Assembly (NCBI GenBank): GCA_050943315.1
Contig: JBMNOY010000011.1
Coordinates: 1 to 52,550, forward strand
Source of the DNA: JBDKUD01 sp050943315
Lineage (GTDB): Bacteria; Bacillota; Syntrophomonadia; Syntrophomonadales; Syntrophomonadaceae
Length of the DNA: 52,550 nt
Direction of reading: 5' to 3'
Positions within the stretch are counted from its first letter, which is position 1, and each line of letters opens with the position of its first letter. Positions 1 through 7,177 of this stretch are shown piece after piece. The notes below the pieces were generated by a model. It did no database searches and had not been told where the DNA came from. It was given only the letters and a program-made list of their open reading frames with translations. The position numbers and the translations under genes were made by a program.

Positions 1-1
1 G

Positions 2-433
2 CAGGAAAAGATACTTCCTGAACTGGAAATCGTAGCCAAGGCACAGGCTGTATATGATATGGGAATGGGCATTCCTCCAACTGCCAGAGTTATAAAAGAT
101 GGCCTGACTGGAAAGGAAGTAGTAGTATGCGGTGATAAGGAGCTTTATCACGCAAACGGCGGGGATGACTTTTTGCTGGTCAGGGCAATATTTTTGAGAA
201 AGCCTGAGAATCTTCCAGAATGGGTAATAAAGAAATGCTGGGATAAAAAAATGTTTTGTAATGAGTTGAATAAATATGTTAATCAGGCAACTTCTGCTCC
301 CCTACCCCGGGTAGTATATTGGATAAGCATGAAGGCTATGCAGTCGATAATGCTGAGAGAATCTGGGCCGGAGGCAGTGTTAGGACTAACTCAGAGAGTC
401 TTATTGGGTTTATACTTGGAAACGGTTGGATAA
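2..433 (+). CDS. Hypothetical protein, 3' part only
   Basis: An open frame enters from the left edge and continues in frame from base 2 to a stop at 433, so the true start lies outside the window. The visible 143 residues are mostly soluble and helical-looking. They include a GDKELYHANGGDDF stretch and two scattered cysteines in KKCWDKKMFC. I do not recognise the family and see no catalytic motif. An intrinsic terminator follows directly, so this gene ends an operon that is separate from dacF. In Bacillus the region upstream of dacF is not conserved, so the position gives no hint of function. I am fairly confident that the frame is coding and not at all of its role. Confidence 0.55.
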   Translation, partial: QEKILPELEIVAKAQAVYDMGMGIPPTARVIKDGLTGKEVVVCGDKELYHANGGDDFLLVRAIFLRKPENLPEWVIKKCWDKKMFCNELNKYVNQATSAPLPRVVYWISMKAMQSIMLRESGPEAVLGLTQRVLLGLYLETVG

Positions 434-453
434 GAGATTTCTGATATCGACCT

Positions 454-490
454 AAAACCTGGATACCCTTAAAGGGTACCCAGGTTTTTC
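454..490 (+). terminator. Intrinsic terminator after the left-edge gene
   Basis: Long hairpin: AAACCTGG and TACCCTT pair with AAGGGTA and CCAGGTTT, interrupted by a one-base mismatch. It is followed by a T run at 485-489. It separates the left-edge gene from dacF. Confidence 0.85.
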
Positions 491-499
491 GTTATACGG

Positions 500-529
500 G
501 CATAATGAGAGCGAAAACTAAATATAATC
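500..529 (+). promoter_or_regulatory. Possible forespore (sigma-F/sigma-G type) promoter of dacF
   Basis: GCATA at 500-504, an 18-base spacer, then TATAATC at 523-529. This resembles the GNATA / (C)ATAATA pattern of forespore sigma factors. The same architecture appears before spoVAC. In Bacillus, dacF is transcribed in the forespore. The assignment is by eye only. Confidence 0.35.
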
Positions 530-567
530 TAATAGCGTAAATATTTGGGAGGAGGAGGTAAGCTTAA

Positions 568-1713
568 ATGAGATTTTATCGTCAGGCAGCTTGGGCTTTG
601 CTGTTAATTTTTATTTTTACCATCTCGGGTACTGCACCCGTTAAGGCAGATACCCTGGATGTAAAGGCCGAATCGTATGTGCTCATGGATGCGGATTCGG
701 GTAAAATACTATATGCCAAAGACGAACATAAGCAACTACCACCGGCCAGCACAACTAAGTTAATGACCCTGATCCTGGCTGTGGAAGCATTAGAAAATGG
801 CAAGGTGACACTCAAAGACAAGGTAATTACCAGTGAAAATGCCTGGAAAATGGGTGGATCACAGATTTACCTGGAGCCTGGGGAAGAAATGACTTACGAA
901 GATATGCTTATCGCTATTGCGGTGGGGTCGGCTAATGATGCCTGTGTTGCTGTTGCCGAACATTTGGAAGGTACCCATCAGGAGTTTGTTAAAAAGATGA
1001 ACAGCAAAGCGAAAGAGCTGGGACTTAAAGATACTCATTTTGTAAATGCTTATGGGTTACCGGCCGATAATCATTATAGTTCAGCTTATGACCTGGCGGT
1101 AATGGGGCGGTATGCCTTAAAACATCCCAAGATCCTAGAATACACAGCTATAAAAGAATATAATCTTCGTCAGGGTGAGTTTAAATTGTTCAATACTAAT
1201 AAGCTGTTATGGTGGTACCAGGGAGCCGATGGGTTTAAGACGGGGTGGACCACGGAAGCTAAATACTGCCTGGTCTCAACCGTAAAGCGTAATGGCCTGC
1301 GTTTGATTTCTGCAGTTATGGCCTCTCCTGAACCACGTGGAAATTTCCGGGATGCTATGCAATTGTTTAACTATGGTTTTGCCAAATATACCTATAAAAG
1401 TTTTTTTACCCGGGATAGTGTCTGTGGCCTGGTCAAAGTCGGCAAGGGCACCCGTGATTATGTGGAAGCTATTGCCGAAGAGGATGTTGGTTCCATGTGC
1501 TTAAAAGGTGAAGATGCTAAGATTACCAGCCAGAAACACCTTTTGCCTTATATTGATGCCCCGGTTAAGAAGGGCCAAAAAATCGGGGAGATCCGTGTAT
1601 ACAATGATGGTGAACTACAAAAAGAGGTGAATCTTCTGGCTGGCCGGGATATTCCCCGCTTCGGCATTATCAGAGAAATCCTGAAGATGTTTGGCGAAAC
1701 CTATCTGTTATAA
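568..1713 (+). CDS. dacF: D-alanyl-D-alanine carboxypeptidase (penicillin-binding protein 5*/DacF type)
   Basis: A serine peptidase that trims the terminal D-Ala from peptidoglycan stem peptides. DacF in Bacillus acts on the spore cortex. The 381-residue product starts with a signal peptide (about residues 1-27, ending near ADT). It carries the three penicillin-binding motifs in order: SxxK as STTK near residue 61, SxN as SAN near residue 121, and KTG as FKTGWT near residue 219. The C-terminal part (about 280-370) matches the PBP5 beta domain in position. The ATG follows a strong GGAGGAGGAGG site. It lies directly upstream of spoIIAA-spoIIAB-sigF, the same order as in Bacillus subtilis, which supports the dacF assignment over other DD-carboxypeptidases. 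A terminator hairpin follows the stop by 24 bases. Confidence 0.93.
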   Translation: MRFYRQAAWALLLIFIFTISGTAPVKADTLDVKAESYVLMDADSGKILYAKDEHKQLPPASTTKLMTLILAVEALENGKVTLKDKVITSENAWKMGGSQIYLEPGEEMTYEDMLIAIAVGSANDACVAVAEHLEGTHQEFVKKMNSKAKELGLKDTHFVNAYGLPADNHYSSAYDLAVMGRYALKHPKILEYTAIKEYNLRQGEFKLFNTNKLLWWYQGADGFKTGWTTEAKYCLVSTVKRNGLRLISAVMASPEPRGNFRDAMQLFNYGFAKYTYKSFFTRDSVCGLVKVGKGTRDYVEAIAEEDVGSMCLKGEDAKITSQKHLLPYIDAPVKKGQKIGEIRVYNDGELQKEVNLLAGRDIPRFGIIREILKMFGETYLL

Positions 1714-1726
1714 ATGGAATTTTGTG

Positions 1727-1753
1727 GAAGGAAATAGCCCCTCCCTGTAGAAT
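1727..1753 (+). promoter_or_regulatory. Sigma-H promoter of the spoIIA operon
   Basis: GAAGGAAAT at 1727-1735, an 11-base gap, then GTAGAAT at 1747-1753. This fits the published sigma-H consensus RnAGGAwWW-N11-12-RnnGAAT at every fixed position. Its -10 element lies across the 5' arm and loop of the following hairpin, so a start site near 1760 falls in the hairpin loop. spoIIA is a known sigma-H target in Bacillus. Confidence 0.75.
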
Positions 1754-1782
1754 TGTAAAGAATGTACAGGGAGGGGTTTTTT
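1738..1782 (+). terminator. dacF terminator whose 3' arm carries the spoIIAA ribosome site
   Basis: A perfect 12-base-pair stem, CCCCTCCCTGTA (1738-1749) with TACAGGGAGGGG (1765-1776). It has a 15-base loop and a run of six T (1777-1782). The GGGAGGGG of the 3' arm is also the ribosome-binding site for the spoIIAA GTG at 1785. Confidence 0.88.
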
Positions 1783-1784
1783 AC

Positions 1785-2117
1785 GTGGATTTAGAATTAA
1801 AGCTTATTAGAAATACCCTGGTGGTTAGGATTGCAGGTGACATGGACATGCTGGTAGCAGAAGAGTTGCGTACACAGATAGACAGTCGCCTGGATAATAA
1901 CCAGGTTAATAATTTAATTGTCAATCTGGAGAAAGTGACCTTCATAGATAGTTCTGGTTTGGGAGTGATTATTGGACGTTATAAAAAAGTATCGGCCGCG
2001 GGCGGGAAAATGTATATTGCCGGAGTTAAACCGGCTATTGAAAAAATTCTGTTTTTATCCGGAATAAACAGATTGATTCCTATTTTTAAAAACGAACAGG
2101 ATGTATTGAGTATATAG
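1785..2117 (+). CDS. spoIIAA: Anti-sigma-F factor antagonist SpoIIAA
   Basis: A STAS-domain switch protein. When unphosphorylated it binds SpoIIAB and frees sigma-F in the forespore; SpoIIAB phosphorylates it to turn it off. The 110-residue product has the family core and the phosphorylation motif IDSSGLGVIIGRYK near residue 55. The GTG at 1785 is chosen because it sits eight bases after GGGAGGGG and gives the normal family length. An upstream TTG at 1722 would translate the terminator hairpin and adds 21 residues unlike the family. It is the first gene of spoIIAA-spoIIAB-sigF, probably driven by the nested sigma-H promoter at 1727-1753. Confidence 0.93.
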   Translation: MDLELKLIRNTLVVRIAGDMDMLVAEELRTQIDSRLDNNQVNNLIVNLEKVTFIDSSGLGVIIGRYKKVSAAGGKMYIAGVKPAIEKILFLSGINRLIPIFKNEQDVLSI

Positions 2118-2147
2118 GAGGTGGATCCAGCACCAGCTGGAAGGTAA

Positions 2148-2594
2148 ATGAATGTTAGAAACTGTATGCATTTAGAATTTTTGAGTTTGCCTGAGAATGT
2201 GTCTTTTGCCCGGTCATGTGTAGGTGCTTTTGCTTCCCAGATGGAGTGCACCCTGGAAGATATAGAAGAAGTTAAACTGGTGGTCTCAGAAGCTGTGTCA
2301 AATAGTATAATACACGGCTATGACGGAAATAATAACCAGAAGGTGGAAATAATGGCTACCATAATGGATAATCGTACCATTGAAATAATCATCAAAGATT
2401 ATGGTAAAGGTATAGAGGATTTGCATAAAGCACTTGAACCAGCTTATTCTAGTGATCCCAACAGAATGGGTTTAGGCTTCACCTTTATGAAATCCTTTAT
2501 GGATGAAATGGAAGTTAACACCGAGCCCCATGTGGGGACCAGTGTAAGATTGAAACGTACTTTTATTAACCGGAACCAGGAAGCCCTGGCTTAA
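2148..2594 (+). CDS. spoIIAB: Anti-sigma-F factor and serine kinase SpoIIAB
   Basis: A GHKL-fold ATPase that binds and holds sigma-F inactive and phosphorylates SpoIIAA. The 148 residues show the N box (SEAVSNSIIHGY, about residues 47-58), the G1 box DYGKGI and the G2 region GLGFTFMKSF in the C-terminal half. The ATG at 2148 follows GGAAGG with short spacing. The 30-base gap from spoIIAA holds a small CCAGC/GCTGG inverted repeat. The C-terminal tail after RLKRTF is slightly longer than in Bacillus. The gene order spoIIAA-spoIIAB-sigF makes the assignment firm. Confidence 0.94.
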   Translation: MNVRNCMHLEFLSLPENVSFARSCVGAFASQMECTLEDIEEVKLVVSEAVSNSIIHGYDGNNNQKVEIMATIMDNRTIEIIIKDYGKGIEDLHKALEPAYSSDPNRMGLGFTFMKSFMDEMEVNTEPHVGTSVRLKRTFINRNQEALA

Positions 2595-2609
2595 AAAAGG
2601 AGTATACTT

Positions 2610-3338
2610 ATGTCTATGCGTTCTTACCAGGACAATGACTGCCTGCTCCAGAAAGCCCACCAAGGTGATTTGGATGCCAGGACACAGGTCTATGAGGCGA
2701 ATAAAGGGCTTATTTACATGGTTTTGGAAAAATTCAAGAATTCATCTTATGAATATGATGATCTTTTTCAGGTTGGTTCTATTGGGTTGCTTAAAGCTAT
2801 CGATAAATTTGACTTTACGTTTAATGTAAAGTTCTCCACTTATGCGGTTCCAATGATCATCGGCGAAATTAAGAAATTTTTGCGGGATGACGGTATTGTG
2901 AAAGTGCAAAGGGGAGTAAAAGAAATATATTCCCGGGTTCGCTGGGCTCAGGATAAATTACGCGGGGAACTGGGGCGTGAACCAGTAGTGGCCGAGATTG
3001 CTGCCCTGCTTAATATAGATAAAGAAGAGATAGTGGTTGCCCTGGAAGCTTGTCAGGCTCCTGCTTACATTCATGACCTGGTACCAGGCAGTGATAACCA
3101 CCAGTTGTCGTTACTGGACAAGATAGCTCATGATGATGTTAATGTTAGTATGTTGGAAGAAATGTCAATAAGGGAAGCCTTAAGCAAATTAGATGAACGA
3201 GAAAGAGAAGTGATATTGCGCAGGTATTTCCGGGATGAGACACAGTCGGCTATTGCTGAAGATCTGGGAGTTTCTCAGGTGCAGGTATCGCGAATTGAAA
3301 AAGCGGCTATAAAAAAGTTAAAGAATATTCTTGAATAA
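2610..3338 (+). CDS. sigF: RNA polymerase sporulation sigma factor sigma-F
   Basis: The first forespore-specific sigma factor (SpoIIAC). The 242-residue protein shows region 2 (YEYDDLFQVGSIGLLKAIDKF, with the -10-melting segment FSTYAVPMIIGEIKKFLRDD after it), region 3 near residues 110-170, and region 4 with a helix-turn-helix at the end (QSAIAEDLGVSQVQVSRIEK). The length is typical. It follows spoIIAB by 15 bases with its own AAAAGGAG site. Its partner SpoIIAB is encoded immediately upstream. Downstream are a dodecin gene and then spoVA, whereas in Bacillus spoVAA follows sigF directly. Confidence 0.95.
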   Translation: MSMRSYQDNDCLLQKAHQGDLDARTQVYEANKGLIYMVLEKFKNSSYEYDDLFQVGSIGLLKAIDKFDFTFNVKFSTYAVPMIIGEIKKFLRDDGIVKVQRGVKEIYSRVRWAQDKLRGELGREPVVAEIAALLNIDKEEIVVALEACQAPAYIHDLVPGSDNHQLSLLDKIAHDDVNVSMLEEMSIREALSKLDEREREVILRRYFRDETQSAIAEDLGVSQVQVSRIEKAAIKKLKNILE

Positions 3339-3406
3339 AAGTTTCTGAATAAAAATTCCCTCTTAAAAACAACCTAATTTATATAATAATAAAGGGGGAA
3401 TTGATT

Positions 3407-3601
3407 TTGCAGGTTAAAATTGCTGAGTATGTAGGCGAGTCCAAGAAGGATTGGCAGGATGCAATAAGAAATGCAGTTCAGGAAGCATCACAGAACCTCA
3501 AAAACATCAGTGGGGTTGAGGTGTACAACTGGACGGCCGATTGTCAGAATAATCAGATAACCGAATACAAAGCCAATATTAAAATAGCCTATACCGAATA
3601 A
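3407..3601 (+). CDS. Dodecin family flavin-binding protein
   Basis: Dodecins are 65-75-residue proteins that assemble into hollow dodecamers and bind flavins between stacked tryptophans, storing or shielding them. This 64-residue product has the family pattern IAEYVGES..DWQDAI..AV.EAS.....ISGVEVYNWTAD, with the conserved tryptophan near residue 42, and ends in the typical KANIKIAY strand. The TTG at 3407 is preferred over the TTG at 3401 because it sits nine bases from AAAGGGGG. The gene lies alone between sigF and spoVAC and is closed by its own terminator. Its position inside the sporulation block is unusual. A link to spore flavin storage is only a guess. Confidence 0.85.
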   Translation: MQVKIAEYVGESKKDWQDAIRNAVQEASQNLKNISGVEVYNWTADCQNNQITEYKANIKIAYTE

Positions 3602-3622
3602 AAACTTAATAAAAACTACCAC

Positions 3623-3648
3623 GGCACCTTAGCGGGTGCCCTTTTTTT
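3623..3648 (+). terminator. Intrinsic terminator after the dodecin gene
   Basis: GGCACC pairs with GGTGCC around a short loop, followed by CTTTTTTT. It separates the sigF-dodecin unit from spoVA. Confidence 0.85.
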
Positions 3649-3649
3649 G

Positions 3650-3679
3650 GAATAATTTCGGGTAAGGTTGATAATAATA
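3650..3679 (+). promoter_or_regulatory. Possible sigma-G promoter of the spoVA genes
   Basis: GAATA at 3650-3654, an 18-base spacer and AATAATA at 3673-3679 resemble the sigma-G pattern GNATA / CATAATA. spoVA is a sigma-G operon in Bacillus. Eye-made match, low certainty. Confidence 0.35.
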
Positions 3680-3700
3680 ACCGGGTAGGAGGTAAAAAAT

Positions 3701-4168
3701 ATGGATGTTCCTGATCCCAATAAATTAAAACAGGTTGAAGTTGCCGAATATGAGGGCCTGGTGCAGCGTTTTAAACCCAAGCCTCCCCTCCTTAAGGACT
3801 GTATCTGGGCCTTTGTCGTAGGTGGTCTGATCTGTGTTCTGGGACAACTAATAATGAACTATTTTATGGCCAACGGAATGCCTAAAGTTGATGCTTCAAC
3901 GGCAACGTCGGTAATTATGATTTTTCTGGGTGCTTTGTTCACCGGTATTGGCATTTATGATGAACTGGGGAAGAGAGCGGGAGCCGGCTCTATTGTGCCC
4001 ATAACCGGCTTTTCCAACGCTATTGTGGCTTCAGCCATGGAGTTTAAAAGGGAAGGCTATATTTTTGGCGTGGGAGCCAGGATTTTCAGTGTCGCCGGTC
4101 CTACGCTATTATTTGGCTTTGTTATGTCCGTATTGGTAGGTTTGATAAAAGTGCTTTTGACCAAATAA
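3701..4168 (+). CDS. spoVAC: Spore dipicolinate channel protein SpoVAC
   Basis: An inner spore membrane protein of the complex that moves Ca2+-dipicolinic acid into the forespore and releases it in germination. In Bacillus, SpoVAC acts as a mechanosensitive channel. The 155-residue product has a soluble N-terminus of about 30 residues and then several hydrophobic segments, including GGLICVLGQLIMNYF, VIMIFLGALFTGIGIY and a C-terminal segment. The motif GAGSIVPITGFSNAI near the middle is repeated in diverged form in SpoVAE downstream (GAGATIPLSGFGHLL), showing that the two are paralogues. A strong GGAGG site precedes the ATG. First gene of spoVAC-D-E-EA. Confidence 0.93.
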   Translation: MDVPDPNKLKQVEVAEYEGLVQRFKPKPPLLKDCIWAFVVGGLICVLGQLIMNYFMANGMPKVDASTATSVIMIFLGALFTGIGIYDELGKRAGAGSIVPITGFSNAIVASAMEFKREGYIFGVGARIFSVAGPTLLFGFVMSVLVGLIKVLLTK

Positions 4169-4199
4169 TGATTACTCTTCACAGGTGAGGTAAGATAGA

Positions 4200-5216
4200 A
4201 TGCCAACAGCAAAGAAAAAAGGGAATCAAAGTATTGAATTCGTTAATTCCCCGGTTATAACCTCATGGGCTTCATTAGTAGGACCACTTGAAGGACAAGG
4301 GCCATGGTCCAAAGATTTCGACTGGATTACCGAAGACTATTTGTTTGGTGAGAAGACCTGGGAAAAAGCAGAAAGCAAGATGTTAAGAGAGGCTGTAAAA
4401 CTCTCCTTAAGTAAAAATAATCTAAAACCTGAGGATGCGGAAGTTCTCCTGGCCGGGGACCTTTTGAACCAGATAATATCCTCAAACTATGCCGCCCGGG
4501 AATTGAGTATTCCCTTCCTGGGTCTGTACGGCGCCTGCTCAACTATGTCGGAATCTCTTATATTAGGGTCTATATTGATTGACGGGGGATTTTATGAAAC
4601 CGTGATTTCAGCTGCTTGCAGCCATCACCATACCGCAGAAAGGCAATACCGTTTTCCAACTGAACAAGGAGTACAGCAAGCTCCCAGCTCGCAGTGGACA
4701 GTCACGGGGGCTGGGGCGGTCATTCTGCAGTCGGCAGGCATGGGCCCCCGGGTTACCGGTGCCACCATTGGTAAGGTGGTGGATATGGGGCAAACCGATG
4801 TGGCCGATATGGGCAGTGCTATGGCTCCAGCAGCAGCCCAAACCCTGAAAGCGCATCTGGAAGACATGGGGAGATTGCCAGATTACTATGATCTGGTAGT
4901 GACTGGCGATCTGGGCTCAGTAGGAATGGCCATAGCAGTAGAGTTGTTTGCCAAAGACGGCTTGTTTCCCCAACCTAATTATAGTGATTGCGGGGTTTTG
5001 ATTTATGACAAAAGTCAGGGTGTTCAGTCGGGCGGAAGTGGCTGTGGCTGCTCGGCAGCTATGTTATGTGGACCTTTGCTGAAAAAAATGACCACCGGCG
5101 AGATCAACCGCCTGTTATTCATTGGCACGGGAGCCCTGATGAGCCCAGTTTCCTCTTTCCAGGGGGAAACGGTTCCGGGAATTGCCCATGCGGTGGCAAT
5201 TGAAAACAGTTTTTAA
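4200..5216 (+). CDS. spoVAD: Stage V sporulation protein SpoVAD, dipicolinate binding
   Basis: A soluble protein on the outer face of the spore inner membrane that binds dipicolinic acid during its uptake. It is built on the thiolase / ketoacyl-ACP synthase III fold without that enzyme activity. The 338-residue product has the family pattern SWASLVGPLEGQGPW near the start, GLYGACSTMSESLILGS near residue 107 and the C-terminal GSGCGCSAAM segment. The length agrees with the family. It lies 31 bases after spoVAC and 12 bases before spoVAE, in the usual C-D-E order. Confidence 0.94.
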   Translation: MPTAKKKGNQSIEFVNSPVITSWASLVGPLEGQGPWSKDFDWITEDYLFGEKTWEKAESKMLREAVKLSLSKNNLKPEDAEVLLAGDLLNQIISSNYAARELSIPFLGLYGACSTMSESLILGSILIDGGFYETVISAACSHHHTAERQYRFPTEQGVQQAPSSQWTVTGAGAVILQSAGMGPRVTGATIGKVVDMGQTDVADMGSAMAPAAAQTLKAHLEDMGRLPDYYDLVVTGDLGSVGMAIAVELFAKDGLFPQPNYSDCGVLIYDKSQGVQSGGSGCGCSAAMLCGPLLKKMTTGEINRLLFIGTGALMSPVSSFQGETVPGIAHAVAIENSF

Positions 5217-5228
5217 GGGGTTGGTAAA

Positions 5229-5588
5229 ATGACTTCAGTTATTATGGCTTTCTTAATTGGTGGTTTTTTATGTGTTATTGGTCAGTTGGTAATGGATCTA
5301 ACTAAAAATAACATAACCCCGGGCCATATTTTGGTTGGTTACATTTCCGGCGGCACTATTTTAAGCGCTTTGGGGCTATACCAGCCTTTGGTTGACATAG
5401 GTGGAGCAGGTGCCACCATACCGCTTTCCGGTTTTGGGCATCTTCTGGCCCAGGGGGCATTAAAAGCCGCAGCCCAGGACGGCATTTTGGGAGCTTTAAG
5501 CGGAGGCATTGAGGCAGCGGCAGCTGGAATAACGGCAGCGGTTGTTTTCGGTTTTATAGTAGCAGTTATTTTTAATCCCAAAGGTTGA
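5229..5588 (+). CDS. spoVAE: Spore dipicolinate transport protein SpoVAE (SpoVAEB)
   Basis: A small membrane protein of the SpoVA complex. The 119 residues contain three or four hydrophobic segments (MAFLIGGFLCVIGQLVMDL at the start, ISGGTILSALGLY in the middle, AAAAGITAAVVFGFIVAVIF at the end). The central GAGATIPLSGFGHLL motif mirrors one in SpoVAC. It has an AAGGGG site and a 12-base gap after spoVAD. The stop overlaps the ATG of the next gene (TGATG). No spoVAA, spoVAB or spoVAF is present here, which is the usual clostridial state. Confidence 0.92.
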   Translation: MTSVIMAFLIGGFLCVIGQLVMDLTKNNITPGHILVGYISGGTILSALGLYQPLVDIGGAGATIPLSGFGHLLAQGALKAAAQDGILGALSGGIEAAAAGITAAVVFGFIVAVIFNPKG

Positions 5589-6163
5589 TGCATTTGTCCC
5601 CAATACGGGTGATTATTGTAACTGACGGGGATGTGTGCGCTCAAGCAGCATTAGCAAGAGCAACCTTTGAATTAGGACTATATTTTCTGTCAACCAGCGG
5701 CGGCAATCCGACCCGGCTGTCGGGATCTGAAATAATAAAACAAATAATAGAAGCTCCTTATGATCCGGTGGTAGTAATGGCTGACGACAAGGGCCAGAGA
5801 GGAATGGGGCCAGGGGAAATGGTTATGGAGCATATTTTCAAATGCCCACGGTTAACAGTTATCGGTGTGGTAGCAGTTGCTTCCGATACCCGGGTAAGAG
5901 GGATAGTCCCTGATGCTTCCGTTACTGCTGACGGACGCATAATAAAGGGACCGGTTAATAAAGATGGATGGGAGGAGAAACCTGGTAACCAGCGCCTGGA
6001 AGGGGATACAGTAGAAATCCTCAAAAAGTATCCGGAGCTTTTCATTCTAGGGTGTGGAGATCTGGGTAAAATGAACGGCCGCGATGCAGTTGAAAATGGA
6101 GCCATGATAACCAGGCTATGCCTGGAAGAAATCCTGGCCAGGCATAAGAACTGTATTAAATAA
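5588..6163 (+). CDS. spoVAEA: Stage V sporulation protein AE, soluble subunit (SpoVAEA)
   Basis: A soluble member of the spoVA operon whose role is poorly defined. It is conserved next to SpoVAEB in Bacillus and Clostridia. The protein opens with RVIIVTDGDVCAQ and carries STSGGNPTRLSG near residue 40 and VMADDKGQRGMGPGE near residue 65, all typical. The ATG at 5588 overlaps the spoVAE stop. A TTG at 5594 is nine bases from AAAGG and would give a start closer to most relatives, so the start is uncertain by two codons. Length is about 190 residues, close to the family norm. Confidence 0.88.
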   Translation: MHLSPIRVIIVTDGDVCAQAALARATFELGLYFLSTSGGNPTRLSGSEIIKQIIEAPYDPVVVMADDKGQRGMGPGEMVMEHIFKCPRLTVIGVVAVASDTRVRGIVPDASVTADGRIIKGPVNKDGWEEKPGNQRLEGDTVEILKKYPELFILGCGDLGKMNGRDAVENGAMITRLCLEEILARHKNCIK

Positions 6164-6187
6164 AAAGATTAATAGGAGGTAAAGGAC

Positions 6188-7177
6188 ATGACCCGGGTGG
6201 GTATTCCTCGTGGACTTTTTTATTACTACTATTATCCGCTTTGGAAAACCTTCTTTAATGAGCTGGGGGTTGAAGTAGTTACATCGACAGATACAAACCG
6301 GTTGATAGTTGACCTTGGCACCCAAAGCGCAGTTGATGAGGCTTGTTTCCCGGTGAAGGTATTTTTCGGTCATGTTAAAGATTTATGTAAATACCAACCG
6401 GATTACATTTTTATTCCCCGAATTGTCAGTATCGAGGCCAAAAGCTATATATGCCCGAAGTTCATGGGGGTACCGGACATGATTAAAGCCTGTATGCCTG
6501 ATTTGCCTCCCATACTGGATACACTAATAGATTTAAGTAAAACAGATAAAGTTTTAAAGCGTGACATCATTAGGCTGGGGCAGGTATTTGGTGGTAATCG
6601 CCGGCAGATTCAAACCGCTTATCAACGTGGCCTGGATGAACTGCAGGCTTGTCGTCATATAGCCAAAAAGGGATATACACTGGCAGAAGTTATTAGAATA
6701 TGGGAAGGTGAGGACATCCGCATCAACAATGCGTATGACCTGAATATCGGTTTGCTGGGACACGGCTATTCCCTGTATGATGACTCTGTAAGTATGGACA
6801 TTATTAACCGTTTAAGAAAAATGAATTGCCACATTTACCTGGCTGAAATGCTAGAACGGGAAAGTGTGGAAAAAGAAGCGGCTACGATTCCCAAGCGGGT
6901 TTTCTGGACCCTGGGAAGAAAGATGGTAGGCAGTGCATTGTGGATGGAGAAATCGAACTTAATTGATGGAATTATATATGTAGCATGTTTTGGGTGTGGG
7001 CCAGACTCCCTGGTGGGCGAAATCATTGCCAGAAAAGTAAAAAATAAACCATTCATGCTAATAACTATTGACGAACATACCGGGGAAGGCGGGCTGGTTA
7101 CGAGGCTGGAGGCCTTCTGCGATATGTTGCGGCGAAGGAGGATACCGGGTGAAGGTCACATTTCCGCACATGGGTAA
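6188..7177 (+). CDS. 2-hydroxyacyl-CoA dehydratase-like protein, DUF2229/COG3580 type
   Basis: Related to the iron-sulfur subunits of 2-hydroxyacyl-CoA dehydratases and to the middle part of large clostridial 'CoA-substrate-specific enzyme activases'; the reaction is unknown. The 329 residues start with RVGIPRGLFYYYYYPLWKTF, the hallmark of DUF2229. Cysteines occur in conserved places (DEACFPVKVFFG, YICPKF, CFGCGPDS) and could hold an Fe-S cluster. The C-terminal motif DEHTGEGGLVTRLEAFCDML is matched by DEHSGQAGIITRLEAFVDMV in the next gene, showing common ancestry. It has a strong AGGAGG site and overlaps the next gene by 29 bases, so the trio is translated as a unit. Confidence 0.82.
   Translation: MTRVGIPRGLFYYYYYPLWKTFFNELGVEVVTSTDTNRLIVDLGTQSAVDEACFPVKVFFGHVKDLCKYQPDYIFIPRIVSIEAKSYICPKFMGVPDMIKACMPDLPPILDTLIDLSKTDKVLKRDIIRLGQVFGGNRRQIQTAYQRGLDELQACRHIAKKGYTLAEVIRIWEGEDIRINNAYDLNIGLLGHGYSLYDDSVSMDIINRLRKMNCHIYLAEMLERESVEKEAATIPKRVFWTLGRKMVGSALWMEKSNLIDGIIYVACFGCGPDSLVGEIIARKVKNKPFMLITIDEHTGEGGLVTRLEAFCDMLRRRRIPGEGHISAHG

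Noticed and set aside
1722..1784. N-terminal extension of SpoIIAA from TTG 1722
   Set aside because: It would translate the terminator hairpin, has no ribosome site at the right distance and adds residues unlike the family; GTG 1785 fits better.
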